Source: Deltaproteobacteria bacterium (GTDB lineage Bacteria; Desulfobacterota; Desulfobacteria; Desulfobacterales; SURF-15). From it: a stretch of DNA of 13,499 nt. A program made the position numbers and the translations under genes. The DNA is taken from NCBI GenBank assembly GCA_024644775.1, contig JAHEHB010000116.1, positions 1 to 13,499 of the forward strand. Reading direction: 5' to 3'. Shown in pieces: positions 6,780 to 13,499 of this stretch; the stretch's first letter is position 1, and every line of letters begins with the position of its first letter. The notes under the pieces were generated by a model, which worked only from the letters and a program-made list of their open reading frames with translations, did no database searches and was not told the origin of the DNA.

Positions 6780-7064
6780 CTATTTCTTGTTAGGTGCGAA
6801 CCGCAGAAAGATTCGGTAATTTCCCGACCCGATATCCTGCGGAAGGTTGTATCCTTCCGGAATCATTAGAACCATCACACGGCCGCTGGCCGGATCACTC
6901 GATTTATTATTGTTTCTGCGATCGTTCGATCCGGGAGGCTGGGCCTGTCTTCGTCTGGGAGGCCGAACATTTAGAACTTTCGCCTCGACAAATCCACTTC
7001 CCACAGAAGAAATTTTCTGGGGTGGCGGTCCTACCTTTGGGGTTGCACCGATTACGATTTCCAT
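6780..7064 (-). CDS. 94-residue hypothetical protein of unknown function
   Basis: The start is well supported: ATG at 7064 is preceded by AAAGGAGAG at an ideal distance. The product has two structured-looking parts: residues 1-34, with alternating hydrophobics such as MEIVIGA and GFVEAKVLNV, and residues about 62-90, with GRVMVLMIPEGYNLP and YRIFLRF. Between them is a disordered-looking Pro/Arg/Asn/Ser segment (RPPRRRQAQPPG onward). There is no cysteine, signal peptide or membrane segment. It follows the radical SAM gene by 62 bases on the same strand, so co-transcription is likely. I do not recognise the family. A small beta-rich or RNA-associated protein is conceivable given the basic linker and the prmA neighbour, but that is speculation. 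Confidence 0.62.
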   Translation of the reverse strand: MEIVIGATPKVGPPPQKISSVGSGFVEAKVLNVRPPRRRQAQPPGSNDRRNNNKSSDPASGRVMVLMIPEGYNLPQDIGSGNYRIFLRFAPNKK

Positions 7065-7126
7065 GGATCTCTCCTTTACGCGTAAAAGACTTCTCTCCTT
7101 AAAATCGTCCGGAGGCTTAATTTACT

Positions 7127-8461
7127 TTAGGATTTATTGGCCCGTGAAAAGGTTTCTTTTGGAGGATTAAAGTAACCGTGTCTTATATTCGGGAAGATTT
7201 TACGAATTCGCTGAAACAGGATACGCATCTCCATGGGCGGTCCACTGGAGGTAACATTTTCCATCAGCCGCCAATATTTTTCTGGATCGAAATTTAGATT
7301 CCGCCATTGTATCATTTGAATCGGATACCTTTTTAAAAACCCCACCAGCGCATCGAATTCCTCAGGTGTATTGGTAAATCCCGGGCAATTCAAATAGTTT
7401 ACGGATACAAATTTTTTATGACCGAGGGTGAGCTCGATACTTTTTTCTACGTCGGACAATGAATAGCCGTTCGGTCGGAAATAAGCATCGTAGCATTCTT
7501 TTCTCACGCTGTTCATACTAATCCGAATACTATCAAGACCGGCATCAAGCAGCCGTTTTACAAGAACCGGTTTGCTGCCGTTTGTGTTCATATGAATCGT
7601 TCCTCGCTGCGTCCTCGATCGCATCTTTCGAATCGCAGGCTCAATCACCTGAGTCGCGAGTAGCGGATCGCCTTCACACCCTTGCCCAAAACTTACAATG
7701 GCCTGTTTTACTCGGTAAATGTGGGCAAGTGCGACCTCCGCAATGTCTTCCGGCGATGGCGTAAAAGAAATACGCTTTTGACTGACAGGAATCTTTGTCT
7801 TTTCCTGGTATGATAAACACCCCAAGCATCTGGCGTTACATTGACTGGATGTCGGCAGAGGTGCTTCATATCGGCCCAGAAAGAAGTTTTTTCCTGCCGG
7901 GCACCCATAGGTAAGGGCACAGGATTCCAGATGTTTTCTTAATCGATTATTGGGCATACGTTTTCGCATTTCACGAATCCCTGCAACAACCTTTTCCACC
8001 TTCATACGTCTCAGATCTTGGCGCTTTTCCCTGTCGATAATGACCGCAGCAGCTCGGAAGCGATTCGACTCCCACCCGACTGCCCCATACGAAAACAACG
8101 GAAGATATCGCGCCCCTTCTTTTTCCTTAAAGGCGGAGATAGAGGACACAACATATCCGGGCGAATTAAACACCGCCACCGGAAATATGGATTCCCCCGG
8201 TCGATGGGGATTTTCTTTCAAAGTCTCCAATTTCCCGGCTTCTAAATTATAAAGAATGGGCATACGATCCGGGAGATACATCAACTCGCTGCCGTGCGGC
8301 ATGGGAATGGTTTGATCCGTACGTAACGCAACCAACGACGAACCGGCTTTTCCCACTGCGACATATCCATTCAACTCAAAGATGTCCCCTAGTCCATTTG
8401 CAACCAGCGCAGTCAACCGTCCCTTTTTGAGCTTGCTTTTCCTACATCCACCCGATGTCAT
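7127..8461 (-). CDS. Radical SAM protein with a long N-terminal region, substrate unknown
   Basis: A 444-residue protein. The radical SAM core starts near residue 205 with the cluster motif CNARCLGC (C208, C212, C215; C-x3-C-x2-C). It has a glycine-rich FGQGCEGDP segment at 258-266, MNTNGS at 291-296 and ISMNSV at 314-319, all typical positions for SAM contacts. The first ~190 residues are a separate region of beta-strand character (PLFSYGAVGW at 121-130, DREKRQDLRRM at 143-153) found before the core rather than after it. Two extra cysteines, C181 and C187, lie just ahead of the core. No SPASM-type C-terminal cysteine cluster is present. ATG 8461 has GGAG nine bases upstream. It is divergent from the sensor kinase gene and heads the set with the 94-residue protein and prmA. 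Radical SAM chemistry is sure; the reaction is not. Confidence 0.87.
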   Translation of the reverse strand: MTSGGCRKSKLKKGRLTALVANGLGDIFELNGYVAVGKAGSSLVALRTDQTIPMPHGSELMYLPDRMPILYNLEAGKLETLKENPHRPGESIFPVAVFNSPGYVVSSISAFKEKEGARYLPLFSYGAVGWESNRFRAAAVIIDREKRQDLRRMKVEKVVAGIREMRKRMPNNRLRKHLESCALTYGCPAGKNFFLGRYEAPLPTSSQCNARCLGCLSYQEKTKIPVSQKRISFTPSPEDIAEVALAHIYRVKQAIVSFGQGCEGDPLLATQVIEPAIRKMRSRTQRGTIHMNTNGSKPVLVKRLLDAGLDSIRISMNSVRKECYDAYFRPNGYSLSDVEKSIELTLGHKKFVSVNYLNCPGFTNTPEEFDALVGFLKRYPIQMIQWRNLNFDPEKYWRLMENVTSSGPPMEMRILFQRIRKIFPNIRHGYFNPPKETFSRANKS

Positions 8462-8502
8462 TTACGAGGACTCCAAAACTTAGAATATTTACCACCATCA
8501 CC

Positions 8503-8531
8503 TTGACTTCTCACCTGAGGTTCCATATCAT
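8503..8531 (+). promoter_or_regulatory. Candidate sigma70-type promoter for the two-component operon
   Basis: TTGACT (8503-8508) and TATCAT (8526-8531) each match the consensus at five of six positions and are spaced by an ideal 17 bases. Transcription would start near 8538, giving a leader of about 50 bases before the kinase. On the other strand, TTGTTG (8568-8573) and TATGAA (8545-8550), also 17 apart, are a weaker candidate for the divergent radical SAM gene. Confidence 0.55.
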
Positions 8532-8587
8532 TATCATACTGAATTTCATATGTATATTCTCGGCTTCCAACAATTTAAAAACGGTCT

Positions 8588-10054
8588 ATGAGCGCGAAAA
8601 CCCCAATTCGATGGACACTGTCGGACTCGACGGAAAATCGTAAAGATATAGAAGAAAAAGTCAAACCGTTTCGGCTGGTAAAATATTTTTCGTTATCCAG
8701 CCTGGTCGTGATTTTTCTGGGAACGGTTGCACTCTCCTTGTTGAATACGAATTACGCAAGAACCATGCAGCGTGAAAAAAGCGAAGAGTATGCGAAAGTA
8801 CTCATCGAGAATCTCAACCATCAGATATACCAGCAATTTGCCATTCCAGCTGCCCTGTACTACGGTCGCATTCAACTTAGAGAAGAAGAGCAATTCCAGC
8901 GAATGGATCAAGTCGTGCGTAACACACTCCACAGTTTCAAGGTCGATACGTTAAACATCTATGATTTGTACAATGTCGTCTCTTATAGTTTGAATAAGGA
9001 AGTGATTGGCATGAAAGGCTTGGGAGGTAAAGAATATGAAGCGGCCCTTGCCGGAAAATACTCATCAATACTGGATCAGAAGGGAAATTTTTTAGAGATA
9101 TTTTTTGGAATACCAAAAGGAATCCGGCTGATTACCTTTGCGCCGGTGCGAGCCTGGGGTAAAGTTTCCAGTATTAGCGGGGATGTATTGGGAGTACTCG
9201 AAATCGTGCAAGATCTATCCAAAGATTATAAGACCAATTTTAGATTTCAAATACGGGTGATCATCACCAGCACCCTTGTCATGAGTATCCTATTTCTGGT
9301 GCTTCTATTGGTGGTCAAAAGCGGTGAAACCTATTTTGAAAAGAGAGCCGAAGAACGAATGCGCCTCAAAGAGCAGCTAAATCGTGCGGAGCGACTATCC
9401 TCCCTCGGTGAGATGGCGGCAGGGATATCCCATGAGATTCGGAATCCACTGGGTATCATCAAAAGCTCTGCCGCATTATTGAAAAAAAAGATGGTACGTT
9501 TGGATCCAACGAATACGGTTCCCGATGTCATCGTGGAAGAGGCAGATCGACTCAATGCTATTATAACGGATTTTTTCAATTACGCAAAGCCAAGAAACCT
9601 TAATTTGACACTGTGTCAGGTGGAGGAAATACTTGAAAAGAATTTAACGTTTCTTGCTGCGCAGATTGAGGAGCAAGGCTACCGGATTAAGGCCCGGTAT
9701 GCAGACGACATTCCGGAGATTATGGCAGATATCGATATGCTCTACCAGGCATTTTTAAACATATTGATTAATGCCATGCAGGCAATGCCAAACGGTGGCG
9801 ACATATTTATTGAAGCGCTCCCTGTAAATCGAACCATTCAAATCACCTTCGAAGACAACGGTATGGGGATCCCGGAAGACATTCTTGAAAAGATATGGGA
9901 GCCGTTTTTTACAACCAAAGAAAAAGGAACCGGACTTGGACTTGGAATCGTTAGAAATATTATCGAATCCCATGGCGGTCATATTCAAGTCCAAAATCGA
10001 TCAACCGGCGGCGCTCGCGTGAACATCGCACTACCGGTTGAACAAGGAGTATAA
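8588..10054 (+). CDS. Membrane-bound sensor histidine kinase (NtrB/AtoS-like)
   Basis: A 488-residue kinase. Membrane segments at about 33-53 and 223-245 enclose a ~170-residue extracytoplasmic sensor region that may be a Cache-like fold. There is no obvious HAMP domain; a charged helix (250-268) leads directly into the dimerisation domain. Phosphoacceptor is H282 in [10 protein letters not shown]. The ATPase domain has N391/N395 ([10 protein letters not shown]), DNGMGIP at 423-429, the F-box EPFFTTK (438-444) and GTGLGLG (447-453). It would autophosphorylate and pass phosphate to D52 of the regulator encoded five bases downstream. The signal sensed is unknown. The start is the weak point: ATG 8588 lacks a clear ribosome binding site, but no better in-frame codon precedes the first membrane helix. 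Confidence 0.93.
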   Translation: MSAKTPIRWTLSDSTENRKDIEEKVKPFRLVKYFSLSSLVVIFLGTVALSLLNTNYARTMQREKSEEYAKVLIENLNHQIYQQFAIPAALYYGRIQLREEEQFQRMDQVVRNTLHSFKVDTLNIYDLYNVVSYSLNKEVIGMKGLGGKEYEAALAGKYSSILDQKGNFLEIFFGIPKGIRLITFAPVRAWGKVSSISGDVLGVLEIVQDLSKDYKTNFRFQIRVIITSTLVMSILFLVLLLVVKSGETYFEKRAEERMRLKEQLNRAERLSSLGEMAAGISHEIRNPLGIIKSSAALLKKKMVRLDPTNTVPDVIVEEADRLNAIITDFFNYAKPRNLNLTLCQVEEILEKNLTFLAAQIEEQGYRIKARYADDIPEIMADIDMLYQAFLNILINAMQAMPNGGDIFIEALPVNRTIQITFEDNGMGIPEDILEKIWEPFFTTKEKGTGLGLGIVRNIIESHGGHIQVQNRSTGGARVNIALPVEQGV

Positions 10055-10059
10055 TAGAT

Positions 10060-11442
10060 ATGGATACGGTACTGATTGTCGATGATGAGAAGAATTATCC
10101 ACCGATTATTGGTGCTGTCCTTCAAGAAGAAGGATATGAAACCCTCTCCGCAAACAGCGGCCATGAGGCGCTTGAGATTCTGGAACATTCTGATGTGGAC
10201 TTGGTGCTGACGGATATGAAAATGCCAGGGATGAATGGAATCGAGCTTCTTGAACGTATCAAAGATAAAGATCCGGATCTTCCGGTGATCATGATGACGG
10301 CCCACGGCACGGTTGAAAAGGCTGTAGAGGCGATGCAAAAGGGGGCGTACAGCTATGTGTTAAAGCCCTTTGATAACGAACGGCTGGTGCTTTTTGTGAA
10401 CAAAGCAAATACCATGTACCGGGTTGTTAAGGAAAACCGACAGCTAAGAGATGCGGTTGAGTCAAAGTATCAATTTGGAAATATTATTGGAAAAAGTAAA
10501 GCCATGCGTGAGGTCTTTGAAAGGATTCGGAAAGTGGCGCCGACCAGTGCGACCGTATTGATCGAAGGAGAAAGCGGTACCGGAAAAGAGCTGGTCGCCA
10601 AGTCCATTCATTTTAACAGCCCCCGCCGGGAAAAAGCGTTTGTAGCGGTGAACTGCTCCGCGTTGGCTGAGAACCTTCTTGAAAGTGAGCTGTTTGGTCA
10701 TGAGAAAGGTGCATTTACCGGTGCCATCGCCATGAAAAAAGGGCGGTTTGAATTAGCGGACAATGGTACCCTTTTTCTGGATGAAATCGGTGAGCTCTCC
10801 CTGAGTCTGCAGGTAAAACTACTGCGGGTTCTCCAAGAAAAAGTCTTTGAAAGAGTTGGCGGTGTAAGACCCATTTCTGTAGACATTCGATTCATTGCAG
10901 CGACCAATAAAGACCTCAAGGCCGAGGTTGAAGCTGGACGTTTTCGGGAAGATCTCTATTTTCGCTTGGATGTAATTCGAATTGCAATCCCGCCTCTGAG
11001 ACAACGGTCGGAAGATATCCGAATGCTCATACATCACTTTATGAAAAAATATGTAGACGAGCGAACATCAGATACTCCCGTTACAGGCATCGATCCTAAA
11101 GCCGAGCGCCTGTTTTACGAATATAGCTGGCCCGGAAACGTTCGTGAGCTGGAAAACGTGATTGAACGTGCCATGATCCTTTGCCCGGATAGTGTCATCC
11201 GAGAAACGGATCTTCCGAAATACTTTAAAGAAACGGTAAACAACGCGTTGTCACTTGATGGCATTCGGGCAGATGGAAACCTTTATGATACCCTTGCCAT
11301 GGTAGAAATGCGGATGATCGAAATGGCGCTCAAACGCGCAAACAACGTGCAGTCCCATGCTGCCGATTTGCTCGGAATCGGTAAAAGTGGTTTGAATCAG
11401 AAGATAAAAAAATACAAAATGGATGTTATGCCAAAGAATTGA
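10060..11442 (+). CDS. Sigma54-dependent response regulator (NtrC/AtoC family)
   Basis: A 460-residue regulator in the standard three-part layout. The receiver domain is residues 1-120, with D8/D9, phosphoacceptor D52, T80 and K102. The AAA+ sigma54 activation domain is at about 141-375, with Walker A GESGTGKE (170-177), the sigma54-contact loop GAFTGA (217-222), Walker B FLDEIGE (239-245) and an arginine-rich sensor segment around 293-301. A Fis-type DNA-binding helix-turn-helix ends the protein (about 420-452). The recognition helix region GIGKSGLNQKIKKY differs from the common S-R-x-T-L-x-R-K-L pattern. AAGGAG at 10044-10049 precedes ATG 10060 and overlaps the end of the kinase gene, so the pair should be co-translated. 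It would activate sigma54 promoters elsewhere; none is clear in this window. Confidence 0.95.
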   Translation: MDTVLIVDDEKNYPPIIGAVLQEEGYETLSANSGHEALEILEHSDVDLVLTDMKMPGMNGIELLERIKDKDPDLPVIMMTAHGTVEKAVEAMQKGAYSYVLKPFDNERLVLFVNKANTMYRVVKENRQLRDAVESKYQFGNIIGKSKAMREVFERIRKVAPTSATVLIEGESGTGKELVAKSIHFNSPRREKAFVAVNCSALAENLLESELFGHEKGAFTGAIAMKKGRFELADNGTLFLDEIGELSLSLQVKLLRVLQEKVFERVGGVRPISVDIRFIAATNKDLKAEVEAGRFREDLYFRLDVIRIAIPPLRQRSEDIRMLIHHFMKKYVDERTSDTPVTGIDPKAERLFYEYSWPGNVRELENVIERAMILCPDSVIRETDLPKYFKETVNNALSLDGIRADGNLYDTLAMVEMRMIEMALKRANNVQSHAADLLGIGKSGLNQKIKKYKMDVMPKN

Positions 11443-11468
11443 AGGGTTTCCCCAATCCTTTTCCCTTC
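11441..11468. terminator. Weak possible terminator between convergent genes
   Basis: GAAGGG (11441-11446) and CCCTTC (11463-11468) form a six-base-pair inverted repeat around a 16-base loop, exactly between the response regulator stop and the TPR gene stop. The stem is short and no clean T-tract follows, so the termination role is doubtful. Confidence 0.25.
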
Positions 11469-12158
11469 CTAACCGGTGTTCGTTTCCTTTACCATCTCAA
11501 CATATATGGAGTCGGGATGATCCGATAGAATTCTATCAAACGCTTTCTTACTCTTTTCGGTATCACCGGCCTTGGCATAAAGCCGCCCCAAGTTATAGAG
11601 TGCTTCATCTTTTAAAAATGTACTCGGTGATGATGCGACTTGTTCAAAATACTCAATCGCTGTCTGATAATCTTGCTTCGCTTCGTAAGCGTAACCGAGG
11701 CTGCTTTGAATAAACAAAGTGATGGACGGATCGTCGCTAAATTCCTGCAGTGCTTTTGTGTAGTTTGCAATCGCTGCATCATAATCACCCGATTCGTAGC
11801 AAATATTCGCATACATCATCCGGGCGAGCTTTCCACCATCATATCCTGAATACTTTTCCGCAACGTTTTGAAATGACTGTTTGACGTCGTTCAGATCTGT
11901 TGCCTCCGACTTGCTCGAACGATTTTCATCATATTGGGACATGGCTTTTCCCAGCGAGGTAAACGCCTTGTTTTCTTTCCAACTCGTATAAAGGCGAACG
12001 CCTGATACGATTAGAACGATGAGTACCAGAGCCCCAATGCCATAAAGAAGCTGATTTTGGTAAGTTCTGACGAATTGTATCATTTTACCGGTAAAGGTAA
12101 TGAACTCATCCGGCTCTTTCAATAGCTCTTTCCGCGTAACTCTTCTCTTCTTTGCCAT
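11469..12158 (-). CDS. Membrane-anchored TPR protein (YfgM-like)
   Basis: A 229-residue protein with a basic cytoplasmic N-terminus (MAKKRRVTRK), one membrane helix at about 38-57, and an extracytoplasmic region of tetratricopeptide repeats. The clearest units are near 110-143, 149-178 and 184-217, with typical YNLGRLYAKAGD and GDYDAAIANYTKAL patterns. This layout matches the tetratricopeptide-like proteins of the YfgM type, which associate with the Sec translocon and periplasmic chaperones. ATG 12158 follows AGGGAG at seven bases. It lies 65 bases after the SH3 gene on the same strand, and both products work in the envelope, so they may share a transcript. It could also be an unrelated TPR scaffold; the YfgM link is by architecture only. 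Confidence 0.82.
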   Translation of the reverse strand: MAKKRRVTRKELLKEPDEFITFTGKMIQFVRTYQNQLLYGIGALVLIVLIVSGVRLYTSWKENKAFTSLGKAMSQYDENRSSKSEATDLNDVKQSFQNVAEKYSGYDGGKLARMMYANICYESGDYDAAIANYTKALQEFSDDPSITLFIQSSLGYAYEAKQDYQTAIEYFEQVASSPSTFLKDEALYNLGRLYAKAGDTEKSKKAFDRILSDHPDSIYVEMVKETNTG

Positions 12159-12223
12159 CTTTTTCTCCCTAAATATGCCAATATTGCAATCAGAATAAAT
12201 AATCGTCTATTGAGCCAATTTTT

Positions 12224-12655
12224 TCACCACACAAGAGACTTATGAATCCATCCTTTGTCTCCGTCCGCATGCTCGACGTGAATCCAATTTCCCTTCCGCT
12301 CAATAACTTTAAAAGAGATTCCTTCTTCGACCTCAAACGCGATACTGTTCTTGGTACCGGGTCCGGATCGAATGTTACATGTCTTTTTTTTGGTAATGAC
12401 GGTTGGTATCTTACCGATCAGTGATTTGTGGATCCAGCCTTCATCACCCTCAAAATCCCGAAAAAAATACCACGGATCAGATTTTTTCAACACGTCAATC
12501 GGATAGTACTTTCCCACCTGCCAGACCCAATCGTACTTGGTGCCTGGGCCTGAACGAATATTTACCTTTGGGGCGGATACTGAATAGCGCTCAGCTTGGG
12601 CAATAGCGCCCCACGTGCAAATCAAAATAGCAATAAAAACCAGATATCGTTTCAC
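12224..12655 (-). CDS. Exported protein with two bacterial SH3 domains
   Basis: A 143-residue protein with a classic signal peptide (hydrophobic 4-18, cleavage expected after AQA at 19-21). Two SH3-type repeats follow at about 24-79 and 84-142, each with NIRSGPGTK near its start and GWIHKSL near its end. Bacterial SH3 domains of this kind usually bind cell wall or serve as protein contact modules in the periplasm. The start appears to be GTG at 12655, directly followed by a normal signal sequence; GGAG is about 14 bases away, unusually far, so translation may depend on the upstream gene that ends 39 bases before. Nothing catalytic is present. Confidence 0.88.
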   Translation of the reverse strand: MKRYLVFIAILICTWGAIAQAERYSVSAPKVNIRSGPGTKYDWVWQVGKYYPIDVLKKSDPWYFFRDFEGDEGWIHKSLIGKIPTVITKKKTCNIRSGPGTKNSIAFEVEEGISFKVIERKGNWIHVEHADGDKGWIHKSLVW

Positions 12656-12694
12656 TGGAGTAAAACCCGCTCCCTCAAAGATGTGCTCTCGTTT

Positions 12695-13499
12695 CTACCA
12701 AAACGCAAATACCCGCCGCGGCTGATCAAGTCGGGTGATGCCCTCTTCTTTGGCCTCATGTACGGCAAGTTCATATTCTTTTGATGAAAGAGGGGATGCC
12801 ATTTCTTTTATTTCGGCCGCTCGACCACACGGCCTGTATTGGGACATGACATTTACATAACTATCGGACGATATTTTTCGTGCGATAAATTTCATGACAT
12901 CCCTGGTTCCGGCAAGACCTTTTGGCAAAACGAGATGGCGTATCAAAAGGCCTCTCTGCGCAACGTCGGACGAATCCACTACCAAATCGCCCACTTGACG
13001 GTGCATTTCCATAAGCGCCTTTTGAGCGACGCCTGGGTAATCCTTCGCGTCACACGTTTTATCGGAAACCACCGGATCCCAAAATTTGAAATCCGGCATG
13101 TATATATCAAAAACACCTTCAAGAAGTTTGAGCGTTGAGACACGATCATAAGCACCGGTATTGTATACCAGGGGGACCGAAAGGCCGTCTTGAATCGCAA
13201 TCTCCACGGCAGCGAGTATCTGGGGTACAACATGGGACGGTGTGACGAAGTTGATATTGTGGCATCCGGTATTTTGCAACGCGATCATCATTTGTGCCAG
13301 CATCCCATCGGATACTTCGTGGCCCTGACCTTCGTGGCTGATGTCATAATTCTGGCAAAAATTACACATCAGATTACAGTGGGTAAAAAAGATCGTCCCG
13401 GAGCCTTTTCCGCCTACCAGGGGGGCTTCTTCGCCGAAATGAGGGGTGTAACTTGAGACATAGGCTTGATCCGTCGTTTCACAAACTCCTGTTTCGCCG
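12695..13499 (-). CDS. PflX-type radical SAM protein (COG1313-like), 5' end outside window
   Basis: The frame is open to the right edge, giving 267 visible residues, so the N-terminus is missing. Visible residues 1-40 include ETGVC, SSYTPHFGEE and GGKGSGTIFFTH, leading into the iron-sulfur cluster motif CNLMCNFCQNY (C41, C45, C48; C-x3-C-x2-C). Further on are LVYNTGAYD, DIYMPDFKF, IRHLVLPKG and SQYRPCG. This series matches the uncharacterised radical SAM family often named putative pyruvate formate-lyase activating enzyme (PflX), whose true substrate is not established. The annotated internal ATG at 13369 cannot be the start because it lies inside the cysteine motif. It probably leads an operon with the SH3 and TPR genes on the minus strand, although these have no obvious shared function. 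Confidence 0.9.
   Translation of the reverse strand, partial: GETGVCETTDQAYVSSYTPHFGEEAPLVGGKGSGTIFFTHCNLMCNFCQNYDISHEGQGHEVSDGMLAQMMIALQNTGCHNINFVTPSHVVPQILAAVEIAIQDGLSVPLVYNTGAYDRVSTLKLLEGVFDIYMPDFKFWDPVVSDKTCDAKDYPGVAQKALMEMHRQVGDLVVDSSDVAQRGLLIRHLVLPKGLAGTRDVMKFIARKISSDSYVNVMSQYRPCGRAAEIKEMASPLSSKEYELAVHEAKEEGITRLDQPRRVFAFW

Noticed and set aside
6794..7170. Plus-strand frames of 102 and 107 codons opposite the 94-residue gene
   Set aside because: They lack ribosome binding sites, whereas the minus-strand frame has AAAGGAGAG at the right distance.
9331..9579. Minus-strand frames inside the kinase and regulator genes
   Set aside because: They are antisense shadows of genes with complete catalytic motifs.
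1..13499. CRISPR arrays, tRNA genes, insertion sequences or prophage genes
   Set aside because: Reading both strands showed no regularly spaced repeats, cloverleaf-type sequence, transposase or integrase motifs; a dedicated search could still detect something subtle.

Overview
The window looks like a chromosomal, housekeeping-type segment from an anaerobic member of the Desulfobacterota (deltaproteobacteria), probably near the Desulfobacterales. This is an inference from gene content: two radical SAM enzymes, a rubrerythrin-like diiron protein, a sigma54-type two-component pair, a small Cys-rich zinc protein, moderate GC, and strong GGAGG-type ribosome binding sites. No rRNA, tRNA, CRISPR array, transposase, integrase or phage gene is visible.

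Layout. Positions 1-3011 are on the plus strand: the C-terminal part of an MltD-like lytic transglycosylase with LysM-like modules (cut by the window edge), then a glyoxalase-like VOC protein and a metallo-beta-lactamase-fold hydrolase that probably form a small operon. A coiled-coil conserved hypothetical (3017-3550, minus) converges on them. Positions 3551-4121 are about 570 bases without a recognised gene, holding one candidate 43-residue membrane ORF and an AT-rich inverted repeat. Next come a 73-residue zinc protein (4122-4343, plus) made of three identically spaced Cys/His modules, a strong bidirectional terminator, and a NUDIX ADP-ribose pyrophosphatase-like gene (4413-4964, minus). A ferritin-like diiron protein (5245-5748, plus) follows.

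Positions 5756-8461 (minus) are read from right to left as an unusual radical SAM protein, a 94-residue orphan protein and prmA (ribosomal protein L11 methyltransferase). Divergently, 8588-11442 encodes a membrane sensor histidine kinase and its sigma54-dependent response regulator. A good sigma70-like promoter lies in the 126-base divergent gap. Positions 11469-13499 (minus) carry a PflX-type radical SAM protein (cut by the right edge), an exported two-SH3 protein and a membrane-anchored TPR protein, close enough together to be an operon.

Functional reading. The VOC and MBL proteins resemble the two halves of a glyoxalase-type pathway. The kinase and regulator form a complete phosphorelay, but no sigma54 promoter for it is evident here. 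The lytic transglycosylase, SH3 and TPR proteins serve the envelope. I do not see a clearly new multi-gene system. The features most worth a second look are the triple-module zinc protein, the radical SAM gene with its long N-terminal region and orphan small neighbour, and the candidate small membrane ORF.
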